Notes: generated by a model from the letters alone, not told the origin. Positions 16,445 to 24,335 are shown, counted from the first letter of the stretch. The stretch: DNA of 46,713 nt from RGIG1993 sp964564225 (GCA_964564225.1 CAZMAF010000004.1:1-46713); one strand, 5' to 3'. Numbers and translations: made by a program.

Positions 16445-17794
16445 ATGGCGAAAATTACTTTTATGGGTGCCGGCAGTACGGTGTTTGCGAAAAACGTGCT
16501 GGGCGACACGATGCTTACTGATTGTTTTCACGATATTGAGATCGCACTTTATGATATCGACGCACAGCGCCTTGAGGAGTCCTATCTCTTGATTACTGCG
16601 CTCAACCGCAATATCAACGAGGGGCGCGCGACCGTTAAGAAATATCTCGGTATACCCGAAAGAAAAAATGCGCTCCGCGGAGCTAATTACGTTGTCAACG
16701 CCATTCAAGTGGGAGGCTATGAGCCTTGTACCGTAATTGATTTTGAGATTCCCAAGAAATTTGGTCTGCGTCAGACGATTGGCGATACGCTTGGTATCGG
16801 CGGTATTTTTCGTGGACTTCGTACCGTTGCGGTTATGAAGGGCTTTGCCGACGATATGGAAGAAGTTTGTCCTGACGCTTGGTTTCTTAATTATACCAAT
16901 CCGATGGCAATTCTTTCGGGTTATATGCAGCGCTATACCAACGTCAAGACCATTGGTCTTTGTCACTCGGTGCAGAGCTGTTCCGATCGTCTTTTAAAAA
17001 AACTCGGTATGGAGGATAAGCTTGAGGGACGCAAGGAGCTGATTGCGGGCATCAACCACATGGGTTGGCTTCTTGAAATCTATGATAAGGATGGAAACGA
17101 CCTGTATCCCGAAATCCGCCGCCGTGCGAAAGAGAAGAATGCGACTGAGAAGCATCACGATATGATCCGCTTTGATTATATTGATAAGTTCGGCTATTAC
17201 TGCACCGAATCGAGTGAGCATAATGCGGAGTACAATTGTTTTTATCTGAAGCCTGACCGCCCGGATCTGATTGAAAAGTTTAATATTCCGCTCGACGAAT
17301 ATCCTCGTCGCTGTATTGAGCAGATTGCAAACTGGGCAAAACAGCGCGATGAGATCATGGCAAACGGTAACGTCACCCATAAACGCTCGTATGAATATGC
17401 ATCCTATATTATGGAATCGCTTGAAACGGGTAAATTTTATAAGATTGGCGGTAACGTGCTGAACCGCGGTCTTATCGAAAACCTGCCTTATGAGGCTTGC
17501 GTTGAAGTACCTTGTCTTGTGGATAATATGGGCATTCATCCCACGAAGGTCGGCAGACTTCCCGTACAGCTTGCGGCGATGAATATGACCAATATCAACT
17601 GCCAGCTGCTTACCATTGAGGCGGCACGTACCGGTAAGATGGAACACGTTTATCAGGCGGCAATGCTCGATCCCCATACGGGCGGACAGCTTTGTCCCGA
17701 CGATATTGTGGCAATGTGCGATGAGCTTTTTGCGGCGCACGAAGCGGCAGGCTATCCCATTTTCTGCACGGAAGCCAATAAGCATCTTCTTTAA
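16445..17794 (+). CDS. melA: Glycoside hydrolase family 4 alpha-galactosidase
   Basis: A 449-residue cytoplasmic GH4 enzyme. These enzymes cleave alpha-galactosides by an NAD+- and Mn2+-dependent oxidation-elimination route. Visible motifs: the nucleotide-binding start ITFMGAGSTVFAKNVLGD, the YDID acidic end of the second strand, VNAIQVGGYEPCTVIDFEIP, NYTNPMAI, the metal-site Cys173-His174 in GLCHSVQ, His205 in GINHMGW, and TESSEHNAEY. These match E. coli MelA closely rather than the 6-phospho-glucosidase or LplD galacturonidase branches. Length agrees with MelA (451). The ATG at 16445 follows an AAGG site at 8 bases. Its place straight after the ABC operon suggests that the imported sugar contains alpha-galactosyl units (inference). 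Confidence 0.93.
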   Translation: MAKITFMGAGSTVFAKNVLGDTMLTDCFHDIEIALYDIDAQRLEESYLLITALNRNINEGRATVKKYLGIPERKNALRGANYVVNAIQVGGYEPCTVIDFEIPKKFGLRQTIGDTLGIGGIFRGLRTVAVMKGFADDMEEVCPDAWFLNYTNPMAILSGYMQRYTNVKTIGLCHSVQSCSDRLLKKLGMEDKLEGRKELIAGINHMGWLLEIYDKDGNDLYPEIRRRAKEKNATEKHHDMIRFDYIDKFGYYCTESSEHNAEYNCFYLKPDRPDLIEKFNIPLDEYPRRCIEQIANWAKQRDEIMANGNVTHKRSYEYASYIMESLETGKFYKIGGNVLNRGLIENLPYEACVEVPCLVDNMGIHPTKVGRLPVQLAAMNMTNINCQLLTIEAARTGKMEHVYQAAMLDPHTGGQLCPDDIVAMCDELFAAHEAAGYPIFCTEANKHLL

Positions 17795-17804
17795 TTGATT
17801 TGTT

Positions 17805-17846
17805 ATCAAAAGCTCCGGACGCTGTATTGCGTTTGGAGCTTTTGAT
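17805..17846 (+). terminator. Hairpin terminator after the alpha-galactosidase gene
   Basis: A perfect 12-bp inverted repeat (17805-17816 with 17835-17846) lies 11 bases after the stop codon. It is followed by only a few Ts, so termination may be modest; the arm itself carries four Ts. Confidence 0.65.
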
Positions 17847-17896
17847 CGTTCGCGAAAAGATTTCTGAAAATTCGTTTTAAGAAATTCACAGCCAAA

Positions 17897-17984
17897 GCGC
17901 AACCGTTGGTTGCGTGCAGGACGCGATTTGGTGTGCGTGCGGCGCAAATTGGTTGCACAGGTGAGTCGTCCTGCGCGCTTTTTT
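17897..17984 (+). terminator. Complex hairpin with T-run before the MazF gene, terminator or attenuator
   Basis: A 12-pair stem (17912-17923 with 17967-17978, one G-U) runs into six Ts at 17979-17984. Its 5' arm overlaps a smaller hairpin (CGCAACC, 17898-17904, with GGTTGCG, 17908-17914), and GGTTGC occurs again at 17951-17956 inside the loop, so alternative folds exist. This could be the end of a structured small RNA or a regulated terminator. No Rfam class was recognised. The remaining bases of the 317-base gap 17795-18111 hold nothing else I can assign. Confidence 0.5.
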
Positions 17985-18111
17985 CATATACTGATAATGG
18001 GGCGAGAAAAAGCCCTGTGTCCAAGCTTTACCATGATTACTTTATTTTAGATAGGGTAAGACTATAAATGAAAAGAAAATAATTGCAGTATATGAAAGAA
18101 GGAAGACGGAA

Positions 18112-18522
18112 ATGACGATCAAACGCGGAGATATATTTTATGCCGATCTGAGTCCCGTGGTGGGAAGCGAGCAGGGAGGACTTCGTCCCGTCCTGATCGT
18201 TCAGAATGATATTGGCAATCGTTACAGTCCGACGGTTATTGCGGCGGCGATCACCTCGAAGCTTGGCAAAAACAAGCTTCCGACGCACATTGACGTTCTT
18301 CGCTCCGAAACGGTAGACGTTGATGCGCTTGGACTTGCGAAGGATTCTGTCATTTTGCTTGAACAGATCCGCACGCTTGATAAACGGCGGCTTAAGGAAA
18401 AGATGGGACATCTTGACGAGAAGCTGATGCGCCGCGTGGATGACGCGATTACCATTTCGTTTGGTTTGTCGGGAGCATCTCTTTCGGGTTATCGTACCGA
18501 AGGAGGAAATCTGATCGGCTGA
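18112..18522 (+). CDS. ndoA: MazF/PemK-family endoribonuclease (EndoA-like), no antitoxin gene beside it
   Basis: A 136-residue protein closely matching Bacillus EndoA/NdoA, a sequence-specific mRNA-cleaving RNase. It has the opening KRGDIFYADLSPVVGSEQGG, the catalytic Arg25 (GLRPVLIVQND) and Thr48 (AAAITSK), and the C-terminal SVILLEQIRTLDKRRL helix region. The length is about 20 residues above the Bacillus protein because of a tail after FGLSG. The start is the ATG at 18112 with AAGGA upstream. In Bacillus the antitoxin EndoAI is encoded just upstream, but here the 317 bases before the gene hold no such ORF and a terminator follows directly. The gene therefore appears alone in its unit. The antitoxin may be elsewhere, or the protein may act as a housekeeping RNase. 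Confidence 0.92.
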   Translation: MTIKRGDIFYADLSPVVGSEQGGLRPVLIVQNDIGNRYSPTVIAAAITSKLGKNKLPTHIDVLRSETVDVDALGLAKDSVILLEQIRTLDKRRLKEKMGHLDEKLMRRVDDAITISFGLSGASLSGYRTEGGNLIG

Positions 18523-18566
18523 AAGCGGAAATAGATTGAGAGAGTGTGTGAGAGAAAGAGAGAAAA

Positions 18567-18607
18567 ACGGCTTGATACATAAAAACGGTGTATCAAGCCG
18601 TATTTTT
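18567..18607 (+). terminator. Intrinsic terminator after the MazF gene
   Basis: A perfect 13-bp stem (18567-18579 with 18589-18601) closes a 9-base loop and is followed by A and five Ts. A preceding A-run makes it usable from either side. Confidence 0.9.
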
Positions 18608-18638
18608 GGTATGTGGGTGTAATTTTACAAAAAAACAC

Positions 18639-18667
18639 TTGATTTCGGAGGGCTTGCAAGGTATAAT
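18639..18667 (+). promoter_or_regulatory. Sigma-A promoter for the thioesterase-regulator operon
   Basis: TTGATT (18639-18644) and TATAAT (18662-18667) are separated by 17 bases. The start codon of the thioesterase lies 33 bases after the -10 box, giving a short leader of about 25 bases. Confidence 0.8.
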
Positions 18668-18699
18668 AATTATAAAAAAGTTTGGGTTTGGAGGATAGT

Positions 18700-19428
18700 A
18701 TGGCAAAATTTGAAGTGGTTTTCACTGTAAATACTCACGATACTGATAAAAACGGGAATCTTTATCCATCAACGGCACTGCGATATCTGCACGAGGCTGC
18801 CAATATACAGCTTGATTCCACGCATCCGACGATGGACGAGCTTCGCTATGAACAGAAAAAGGCGTTTATACTCAGCCGCGCCTCGATGACGTTCGACCGT
18901 CCGCTTCATAAACATGAAACGGTGGTGGCAAGTACCTGGGCGAGCGGCGGTAAGGCGGCGACCTTTTATCGCTCCGGCGAGCTTTTGGTGAATGGCGAGG
19001 TCGTAGGCAGACTTGTTTCACTCTGGGCGCTCGTAGACCTTGAAACCCGACGTCTTTGCCGTGTGCGCGATACCGTTCTTGGCGTTGAGTCGCTTGAAGA
19101 ATATCCGCTTGAAATTCCCTCTCACGTCCGTTTTCCGGAAGGACTCCTTTTTGAAGAAGCGGGAAAGCGTCGCGTGTATAACAGCGATATTGATCTGAAC
19201 GGACATATCAATAATACCAATTATCCCGATATGTTTTGCGATTTCATTGAGAATATCGAAAACCTGACTGTGAAATCGTTTGTGATCGGATATATTCACG
19301 AGGCAAGGCTTCATGAGGAATTGACCGTATACCGTGCATCAGAGGGTAATACGCATTATTTGTATACCACCCGAGCCGACGGTACACGCAATGCCGAGGC
19401 GATCATTACGACAGGGAACGCAGTATGA
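18700..19428 (+). CDS. Acyl-ACP thioesterase
   Basis: A 242-residue enzyme of the bacterial acyl-ACP thioesterase family, two hotdog domains in tandem, that releases free fatty acids from acyl carrier protein in the cytoplasm. The first domain starts FEVVFTVNTHDTDKNGNLYP. The second carries the catalytic signature DIDLNGHINNTNYPDM with the Asn and His of the active site. The ATG at 18700 is preferred over an upstream in-frame TTG because GGAGG lies 5 bases before it. Its stop overlaps the start of the winged-helix gene by four bases (ATGA), so the two are co-translated. Bacterial members are thought to adjust membrane lipid make-up or to recycle acyl chains; which applies here is not shown. 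Confidence 0.9.
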   Translation: MAKFEVVFTVNTHDTDKNGNLYPSTALRYLHEAANIQLDSTHPTMDELRYEQKKAFILSRASMTFDRPLHKHETVVASTWASGGKAATFYRSGELLVNGEVVGRLVSLWALVDLETRRLCRVRDTVLGVESLEEYPLEIPSHVRFPEGLLFEEAGKRRVYNSDIDLNGHINNTNYPDMFCDFIENIENLTVKSFVIGYIHEARLHEELTVYRASEGNTHYLYTTRADGTRNAEAIITTGNAV

Positions 19429-19985
19429 TTGGCATTCTGACGAAGGACAAGCGATTTTACGATTTTTTGGTGGGTGTGTTTTCGGAAAATCAATTGGCGG
19501 TAGGAGATGTAGCGAGCGCTGTACTGCTCGTCGTTGATCTTGACAGCGAGAATCTGCCGCGCGATGTGCGGGCTGCCGTTACGGTGTCTTCCAATGTTTT
19601 TGAACAAAGCGATCTTACCCGCCCTTTTTTGCAAAGTGAGTTGATTGCGCTCTGCCGTGAGCGTTTGGGTGTGGACAGTCATACCGAATTGCCGTCGAAA
19701 GAGCGTGAAACAGGTGATCTTTTCCTGCTCGGCGAAGCATCGGTTTTGGTGGATGGTGAGGAAATTCCTTTGACACCTGCCGAATATCGCCTGCTTTCTC
19801 TTTTGTATTCGCATCGGGGAAGCGCGGTTTCGCTTGCCGACTGTGAGGCTGTTTGCCGTGTGCGCACGGCGCGGGGCAACAGCGTGTCGGTCACAGTGGC
19901 ATCGCTTCGTAAAAAGCTTGATTACCGTTTTGACAGACGTTTTATTCTGTCTTTGCGCGGGCTGGGATACTGTCTTGCGATTTGA
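19425..19985 (+). CDS. OmpR/PhoB-type winged-helix regulator with a shortened receiver-like domain
   Basis: A 186-residue protein. Residues about 95-186 are a winged-helix DNA-binding domain: GEEIPLTPAEYRLLSLLYSH, then VSVTVASLRKKL and the wing FILSLRGLGYCL. The N-terminal 75 residues look like a shrunken response-regulator receiver. Strand VLLVVDLD keeps Asp38 and Asp40, and TRPFLQSEL resembles the usual KPF..EL near the receiver's end, but about 45 residues of the normal 120 are missing and the acidic pair at the start is gone. Phosphorylation control is therefore doubtful. No histidine kinase is nearby. The gene overlaps the thioesterase by ATGA and lies 27 bases before the dihydroorotase-like gene, so it may control fatty-acid or pyrimidine-linked functions (inference). 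Confidence 0.82.
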   Translation: MIGILTKDKRFYDFLVGVFSENQLAVGDVASAVLLVVDLDSENLPRDVRAAVTVSSNVFEQSDLTRPFLQSELIALCRERLGVDSHTELPSKERETGDLFLLGEASVLVDGEEIPLTPAEYRLLSLLYSHRGSAVSLADCEAVCRVRTARGNSVSVTVASLRKKLDYRFDRRFILSLRGLGYCLAI

Positions 19986-20012
19986 TTTTACAAAGAGAGA
20001 AAAGGAGTGTCT

Positions 20013-21329
20013 ATGTCATATACGTTGATACAAAACGCACGTCTTTTTCGTGAGGAAAAAGGGAAAATTGAAGACGTTGATCTGCTTTTGAAAAAAGCTC
20101 GGGACGGACGATCGGCAACGCTTGTTGCGATCGAAAAGCGCATTCCGAAGCAGTCGCTCGATGCGCCCGTGACGGTGCTGAATTTGCGCGGTAATCTCGT
20201 TACGCCCTGCTTTACCGACCTTTCGGTTTGTCTCAGAGAGCCGGGGGCGATGTATAAAGAGAATATTGAAAAGACGGTTGCGGCGGCGCGGCATGGCGGT
20301 TACGACAGAGTTCTTGCTTTTTTTGAGCCGACTGCGGAGTTTTCTTCGGTTGACGTTTTGTCCTATTGGCGCGCTCTGCCCGCGCATTCCGACGTTATGA
20401 TTTCTTTTACGGCGCAGGCGTTTTTGCCAGACGGAACACTCGCGCCCCTTGACGAGCTTCTCGGTTATTCGGGTACTGTTCTGACCAACCGTTTTGTAAA
20501 TTCCGACAACCGCGCCATTTTGCTCGAAGCGATGCGCGTTTGCGCGGCGGCTGACAAGGCGTTTGTCCTCTATCCGCGTGTGGCATCGCTTGCCAGAAAC
20601 GGCAGTGTCAACCGCAGCATTGCGGCGGGATTGAAGGTGGGCGGCATTTCGCCCGTCGCGGAGTCGCTTGCCGTTGCCGAGGGAATTATGCTCGCTGAGG
20701 AAGCTTCCTGCCGTTTGCATATTTCGGGCGTATCCTGTGAAAAGAGTATCGCGCTTGTGCGCGAGGCGAAAAAGCTCGGACTTCCGATTACCGCCGATAC
20801 TTCGCCCGCATACTTTTATTTTAATGACAGTGAGGTGTACTATCGCGGCGCTTTGGCAAAGCTGATGCCGCCGCTTCGTGAGGAGCGTGACAGACTTGCG
20901 GTGATTGACGGTATTGCCGACGGTACGATTGATGCCATTGCCTCGCATCATACGCCGCATGCAACACGGGATTACGAGGGGGTAACGCTCGAGAACGCGC
21001 CCTTTGGCGCGGTTGGACTTGAGCTTACGCTTCCTGCCGCCGTCGATGCGCTCTTGTCACGCGGTTATATTACCACTTCTCGTTTGATTGAGCTTTTGTC
21101 ATATGCGCCCTCCCGCATTCTGGCATCTCTTGGTGTTTCAGAGACGTCGGGGTGTGATCTGAAGGTGGGGGATATGCCGAATTTCAATATTCTGTCGCTT
21201 GACCGTGCCGTTTATATCGGACAGGAGTATTTTTGCGGCAGAGCGAAAAACACGCCGTTCACCGATGCCTATTTGCAGGGAGCTGTGGAGCATACATACC
21301 GACGGGGTATTGAGATCAATCTGAAATAG
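20013..21329 (+). CDS. Dihydroorotase-like protein, predicted catalytically dead
   Basis: A 438-residue protein of the amidohydrolase fold, closest in layout to class I dihydroorotase (PyrC). Kept family phrases are LREPG, YKENIEKTVAAARHGGY, HISGVSCEKS, LMPPLREERDR and ENAPFGAVGLE. The metal and catalytic residues are mostly lost. The HxH after the first strand is Ser71-Val-Cys73, the TPHH site is SPAYFY, and the catalytic Asp of TDHAPH is His (ASHHTPH). Only one of the usual ligand histidines (HIS) stays. It probably does not make dihydroorotate. In some bacteria inactive dihydroorotase-like subunits support aspartate transcarbamoylase, which is one possible role; no pyrB is in the window. 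The ATG at 20013 follows AAAGGAG by 5 bases. Confidence 0.85.
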   Translation: MSYTLIQNARLFREEKGKIEDVDLLLKKARDGRSATLVAIEKRIPKQSLDAPVTVLNLRGNLVTPCFTDLSVCLREPGAMYKENIEKTVAAARHGGYDRVLAFFEPTAEFSSVDVLSYWRALPAHSDVMISFTAQAFLPDGTLAPLDELLGYSGTVLTNRFVNSDNRAILLEAMRVCAAADKAFVLYPRVASLARNGSVNRSIAAGLKVGGISPVAESLAVAEGIMLAEEASCRLHISGVSCEKSIALVREAKKLGLPITADTSPAYFYFNDSEVYYRGALAKLMPPLREERDRLAVIDGIADGTIDAIASHHTPHATRDYEGVTLENAPFGAVGLELTLPAAVDALLSRGYITTSRLIELLSYAPSRILASLGVSETSGCDLKVGDMPNFNILSLDRAVYIGQEYFCGRAKNTPFTDAYLQGAVEHTYRRGIEINLK

Positions 21330-21378
21330 AGAAAAATAGCTAAGATGACATTTTTTTACGGAAATTCAGAAAATCCCC

Positions 21379-21407
21379 TTGCATTTTTTTAGTATGTAGT
21401 ATACAAT
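21379..21407 (+). promoter_or_regulatory. Promoter of the nifS-nifU-mnmA operon
   Basis: TTGCAT (21379-21384) and TACAAT (21402-21407) with 17 bases between. A second TATAAT overlaps at 21407-21412. The leader to the GTG start is about 65 bases. No recognisable IscR-type site was seen. Confidence 0.65.
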
Positions 21408-21479
21408 ATAATGGTTGGAATTATATGAGAAATTTTGTCGTTACGATGATAGATGAATGTAAAGAGAGGATAGATTGCA

Positions 21480-22661
21480 GTGAAACGATTTGTATATGCC
21501 GATAATGCGGCAACCACGAAGGTGCTTCCTGAGGTTCGCGAAGTTATCCTTCCGTTTTTAAATGATATATACGGTAATCCTTCGAGTGCTTATACTAAAG
21601 GCGCAGAGGCGGCAGCACCGCTTGCCGAGGCTCGCGCTACGATCGCCGCCCTTCTTGGTGCGAAGACGAATGAGATTTTCTTTACGGCTTCGGGCAGTGA
21701 GGCGGATAACTGGGGTATCAAGGGCGCTGCCTGGTCGAATGTGGCTAAGGGTCGCCATATCATTTCTTCAAAATTTGAGCATCACGCCGTGCTTCATGCG
21801 TTGGAGTCGCTTGAACGCGATGGCTTTGAGGTTACTTACGTTGACGTGAATGCAAACGGCGTGATCGATCCTGCCGACGTAGAAAAGGCGATCCGCCCCG
21901 ATACCACGCTGATTGCTATTATGATGGCGAACAATGAGATTGGTACGATTCAGCCGATTAAGGAAATTGCGGCGATTGGCAGAGCGCACGGCGTTACGGT
22001 GTTTACCGATGCCGTACAAGCTATTGGCAATATCCCCGTTAACGTTAAAGAGCTTGGTGTGGATATGCTTGCTTTGTCGGGACACAAGATACACGCTCCC
22101 AAGGGGATTGGCGTTCTTTATATCCGCACAGGCACGCGGGTACGCACGCTGATCGACGGCGGCGGGCAGGAAAGAGGCCGTCGCGGCGGCACGGAAAACG
22201 TCGCTTATTGCGTAGCGCTTGCCAAGGCACTTGAAATTGCGACCGAACGGCTTGACGGTATGGAGCGCGTTCGCAAAATGCGCGACAGACTGATGAACAC
22301 GCTTCTTGACAAGATTCCCTATTCACGTGTCAACGGTGACGTCAAACAGCGTCTTGCGGGAAATCTGAATATGACGTTTGAATGTGTGGAGGGCGAAAGC
22401 CTTTTGATGTGGCTCGATGCCTCCGGCATTTGTGCTTCGACCGGCTCTGCCTGCAATTCGGCGTCGCTTGAGCCTTCGCACGTATTGCTTTCGATCGGTG
22501 TTCCGGTCGAGCATGCGCACGGTTCGCTCCGCTTCTCGCTTTCGCACGAGAATACCGAAGAAGATATTGATTATATTATTGATACTTTGCCGAAAATCGT
22601 ACAAAGACTGCGGGATATGAGTCCTTTATACAACAGCACGATGGCGAGAATTAAAGAATAA
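21480..22661 (+). CDS. nifS: Cysteine desulfurase (NifS/IscS type)
   Basis: A 393-residue PLP enzyme that takes sulfur from cysteine to form a protein persulfide and alanine, for iron-sulfur clusters and tRNA thiolation. Motifs: YADNAATTKV at the start, ASGSEADNWGIKGA, SKFEHHAVLHALE, MMANNEIGTIQPI, the PLP-lysine site LSGHKIHAPKGIG, GGGQERGRRGGTEN, and the active-site Cys loop STGSACNSASLEPSHVL. The start is GTG at 21480, which directly precedes KRFVYADNAATT as expected; AGAGAGGA lies about 10 bases upstream. It is the first gene of an operon with the NifU scaffold and MnmA, so this desulfurase likely feeds both. Confidence 0.95.
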   Translation: MKRFVYADNAATTKVLPEVREVILPFLNDIYGNPSSAYTKGAEAAAPLAEARATIAALLGAKTNEIFFTASGSEADNWGIKGAAWSNVAKGRHIISSKFEHHAVLHALESLERDGFEVTYVDVNANGVIDPADVEKAIRPDTTLIAIMMANNEIGTIQPIKEIAAIGRAHGVTVFTDAVQAIGNIPVNVKELGVDMLALSGHKIHAPKGIGVLYIRTGTRVRTLIDGGGQERGRRGGTENVAYCVALAKALEIATERLDGMERVRKMRDRLMNTLLDKIPYSRVNGDVKQRLAGNLNMTFECVEGESLLMWLDASGICASTGSACNSASLEPSHVLLSIGVPVEHAHGSLRFSLSHENTEEDIDYIIDTLPKIVQRLRDMSPLYNSTMARIKE

Positions 22662-22676
22662 GAGAGGGATGTTTTT

Positions 22677-23123
22677 ATGTATAGTGAAAAAGTAATTGAT
22701 CACTTCACCAATCCCCGTAACGTCGGTGAAATTGCCGATGCAAACGGTGTCGGTGAGGTTGGTAACGCGAAATGCGGCGATATTATGAGAATTTATCTGA
22801 AGATTGACGATAACGGTATCATTACCGACGTTAAGTTCAAGACCTTCGGTTGCGGCGCGGCGATCGCGACTTCCTCGATGGCAACCGAAATGATCAAGGG
22901 CAAGAGCATTGCCGAGGCACTTTCGCTTACCAACAAGGCGGTCGTTGAGGCGCTGGACGGTCTGCCGCCCATAAAGGTACATTGCTCGGTGCTTGCGGAA
23001 GAAGCGGTCAAGAGCGCAATTGCCGATTATTATAAGAGACGCGGCGAGGAAGTGCCCGCAGAGGCTGTCGTATGCGACGGATGCTGTGATCATTGCAGCA
23101 CCTGCTCGTCGCACAACGATTGA
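22677..23123 (+). CDS. nifU: Iron-sulfur cluster scaffold (NifU/IscU type) with a Cys-rich tail
   Basis: A 148-residue scaffold on which NifS-derived sulfur and iron are assembled. The three ligand cysteines are present: Cys33 in AKCGD (with the conserved Asp35), Cys59 in FGCGAAIA, and Cys103 in VHCSVLAEEA. The core ends near residue 128. The last 20 residues add CDGCCDHCSTC, five extra cysteines not found in E. coli IscU; they may bind a metal or pass sulfur on. It starts 15 bases after nifS with a GAGAGGGATG ribosome region. Its stop TGA overlaps the ATG of mnmA by one base, so all three genes are one operon. Confidence 0.93.
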   Translation: MYSEKVIDHFTNPRNVGEIADANGVGEVGNAKCGDIMRIYLKIDDNGIITDVKFKTFGCGAAIATSSMATEMIKGKSIAEALSLTNKAVVEALDGLPPIKVHCSVLAEEAVKSAIADYYKRRGEEVPAEAVVCDGCCDHCSTCSSHND

Positions 23124-24181
23124 TGGCTACCCCGAAGACTCGCGTTCTTTTGGGAATGAGTGGCGGTCTCGATTCTACCTATACTGCCCGACTCCTTTTG
23201 GAAAAGGGCTATGAGGTAGTGGGGGCCGTCCTTCGCTTTTCCGAGCATACTGATCTTGCGGGAGCGAGGCTTGCCGCCGAGGAGGTGGGCATCGAGCTTC
23301 TCGTGATCGACGTTGCCGAACGCTTTGAGGAGTACGTGATAAACGATTTTGCGCGTGAATACGCGCTTGGCAGAACGCCCAATCCCTGCGTTGTCTGCAA
23401 TCGCTTCGTGAAAATGCAAGCTCTTTATGAAGAAGCGAAAAAACGCGGGTTTGACTATTTTGCGACAGGGCATTATGCGCGTGTTGTTTCAAAAGACGGT
23501 CGCTATGCCGCCGCAATGGCGAGGGATGTTAAAAAAGATCAGAGCTATATGCTTTGGGGACTTTCGCAGGAGGTTCTTTCCTGTTTTCTGACTCCTCTTG
23601 CCGAATGCGACAAAAATGAGGTGCGCGATAAAGCCGCCGCCGCATCGCTGTCCGCTGCCCAAAAGAAAGAATCGCAGGACATCTGCTTTATTCCCGACGG
23701 CGATTATGCGGGATTTCTTGAGCGGTATGCCGACGAGAAATCGTTTGACCTTCTGAAAAGGGCGTTTGACGGGGGAGATTTTATAGATTCTTCCGGAAAA
23801 ATTCTCGGCAAGCACCGCGGAATCGTGCATTATACGGTAGGACAGCGTAAGCATCTTGGTATTGCGCTTGGGTATCCTGCTTTCGTAACGGCGATCAACG
23901 CCTTGCAAAAGACGGTGATACTTTCGGATGAAAAGGGTACGAAAAAAAGTGAGATCACAGTTGATAATCTGGTTTTCGGCATACTGCCGCCGCGTTGTGA
24001 GGGCGAAATTCAGGCTGAGGTCAAGATTCGCTACGCCGCCAAGCCCGTGAAATGCCGTGTTCGTTTTGAAGGTGAGCGCGCAAGGGTGTTTTTTGATACC
24101 CCCGAGCGCAATCCTGCGCCCGGTCAGTCGGCGGTCTTTTATGAAAACGGCACCGTTTTGTTTGGCGGAGTGATTGTATAA
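23123..24181 (+). CDS. mnmA: tRNA 2-thiouridylase MnmA
   Basis: A 352-residue enzyme that makes 2-thiouridine at wobble position 34 of tRNAs for Lys, Glu and Gln, using ATP and persulfide sulfur. It has the PP-loop GMSGGLDSTYTARLL (Leu where most have Val), the first catalytic Cys in RTPNPCVVCNRFVK, GHYAR, KDQSYMLWGLSQE, the second Cys in ESQDICFI, and the C-terminal beta domains with HYTVGQRKHLGIA. The length is normal for the family. The ATG at 23123 shares a base with the nifU stop; upstream in-frame codons lie inside nifU. The joined nifS-nifU-mnmA order fits a desulfurase dedicated to tRNA thiolation as well as cluster building. Confidence 0.95.
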   Translation: MATPKTRVLLGMSGGLDSTYTARLLLEKGYEVVGAVLRFSEHTDLAGARLAAEEVGIELLVIDVAERFEEYVINDFAREYALGRTPNPCVVCNRFVKMQALYEEAKKRGFDYFATGHYARVVSKDGRYAAAMARDVKKDQSYMLWGLSQEVLSCFLTPLAECDKNEVRDKAAAASLSAAQKKESQDICFIPDGDYAGFLERYADEKSFDLLKRAFDGGDFIDSSGKILGKHRGIVHYTVGQRKHLGIALGYPAFVTAINALQKTVILSDEKGTKKSEITVDNLVFGILPPRCEGEIQAEVKIRYAAKPVKCRVRFEGERARVFFDTPERNPAPGQSAVFYENGTVLFGGVIV

Positions 24182-24189
24182 ATAGTTTT

Positions 24190-24222
24190 AAAGCTTTCTT
24201 CCTTTGTGAAGAAAGCTTTTTT
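24190..24222 (+). terminator. Intrinsic terminator after mnmA
   Basis: A perfect 12-bp stem (24190-24201 with 24208-24219) closes a 6-base loop and ends in six Ts, 9 bases after the mnmA stop. Confidence 0.9.
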
Positions 24223-24264
24223 CGTGAAAATTTTTAAAAAAACCGTTAATTTTGTAAAAAAGTC

Positions 24265-24293
24265 TTGTGTTTTGGTATTGAGTGTGCTAAAAT
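24265..24293 (+). promoter_or_regulatory. Promoter of the secreted metalloprotease gene
   Basis: TTGTGT (24265-24270) and TAAAAT (24288-24293), 17 bases apart, with TG one base before the -10. It lies 43 bases before the start codon. Confidence 0.6.
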
Positions 24294-24335
24294 GAGGTTA
24301 ACGTATAATTCAAATTCATAAAAAGAGGATTGCTT

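Noticed and set aside
16259..16966. 235-codon minus-strand frame across the operon terminator
   Set aside because: Antisense to permease 4 and melA, includes the terminator stem, and matches nothing known.
17850..18111. MazE/EndoAI antitoxin gene before the MazF gene
   Set aside because: I looked for a small ribbon-helix-helix or AbrB-type frame with a ribosome site in all frames of this gap and found none.
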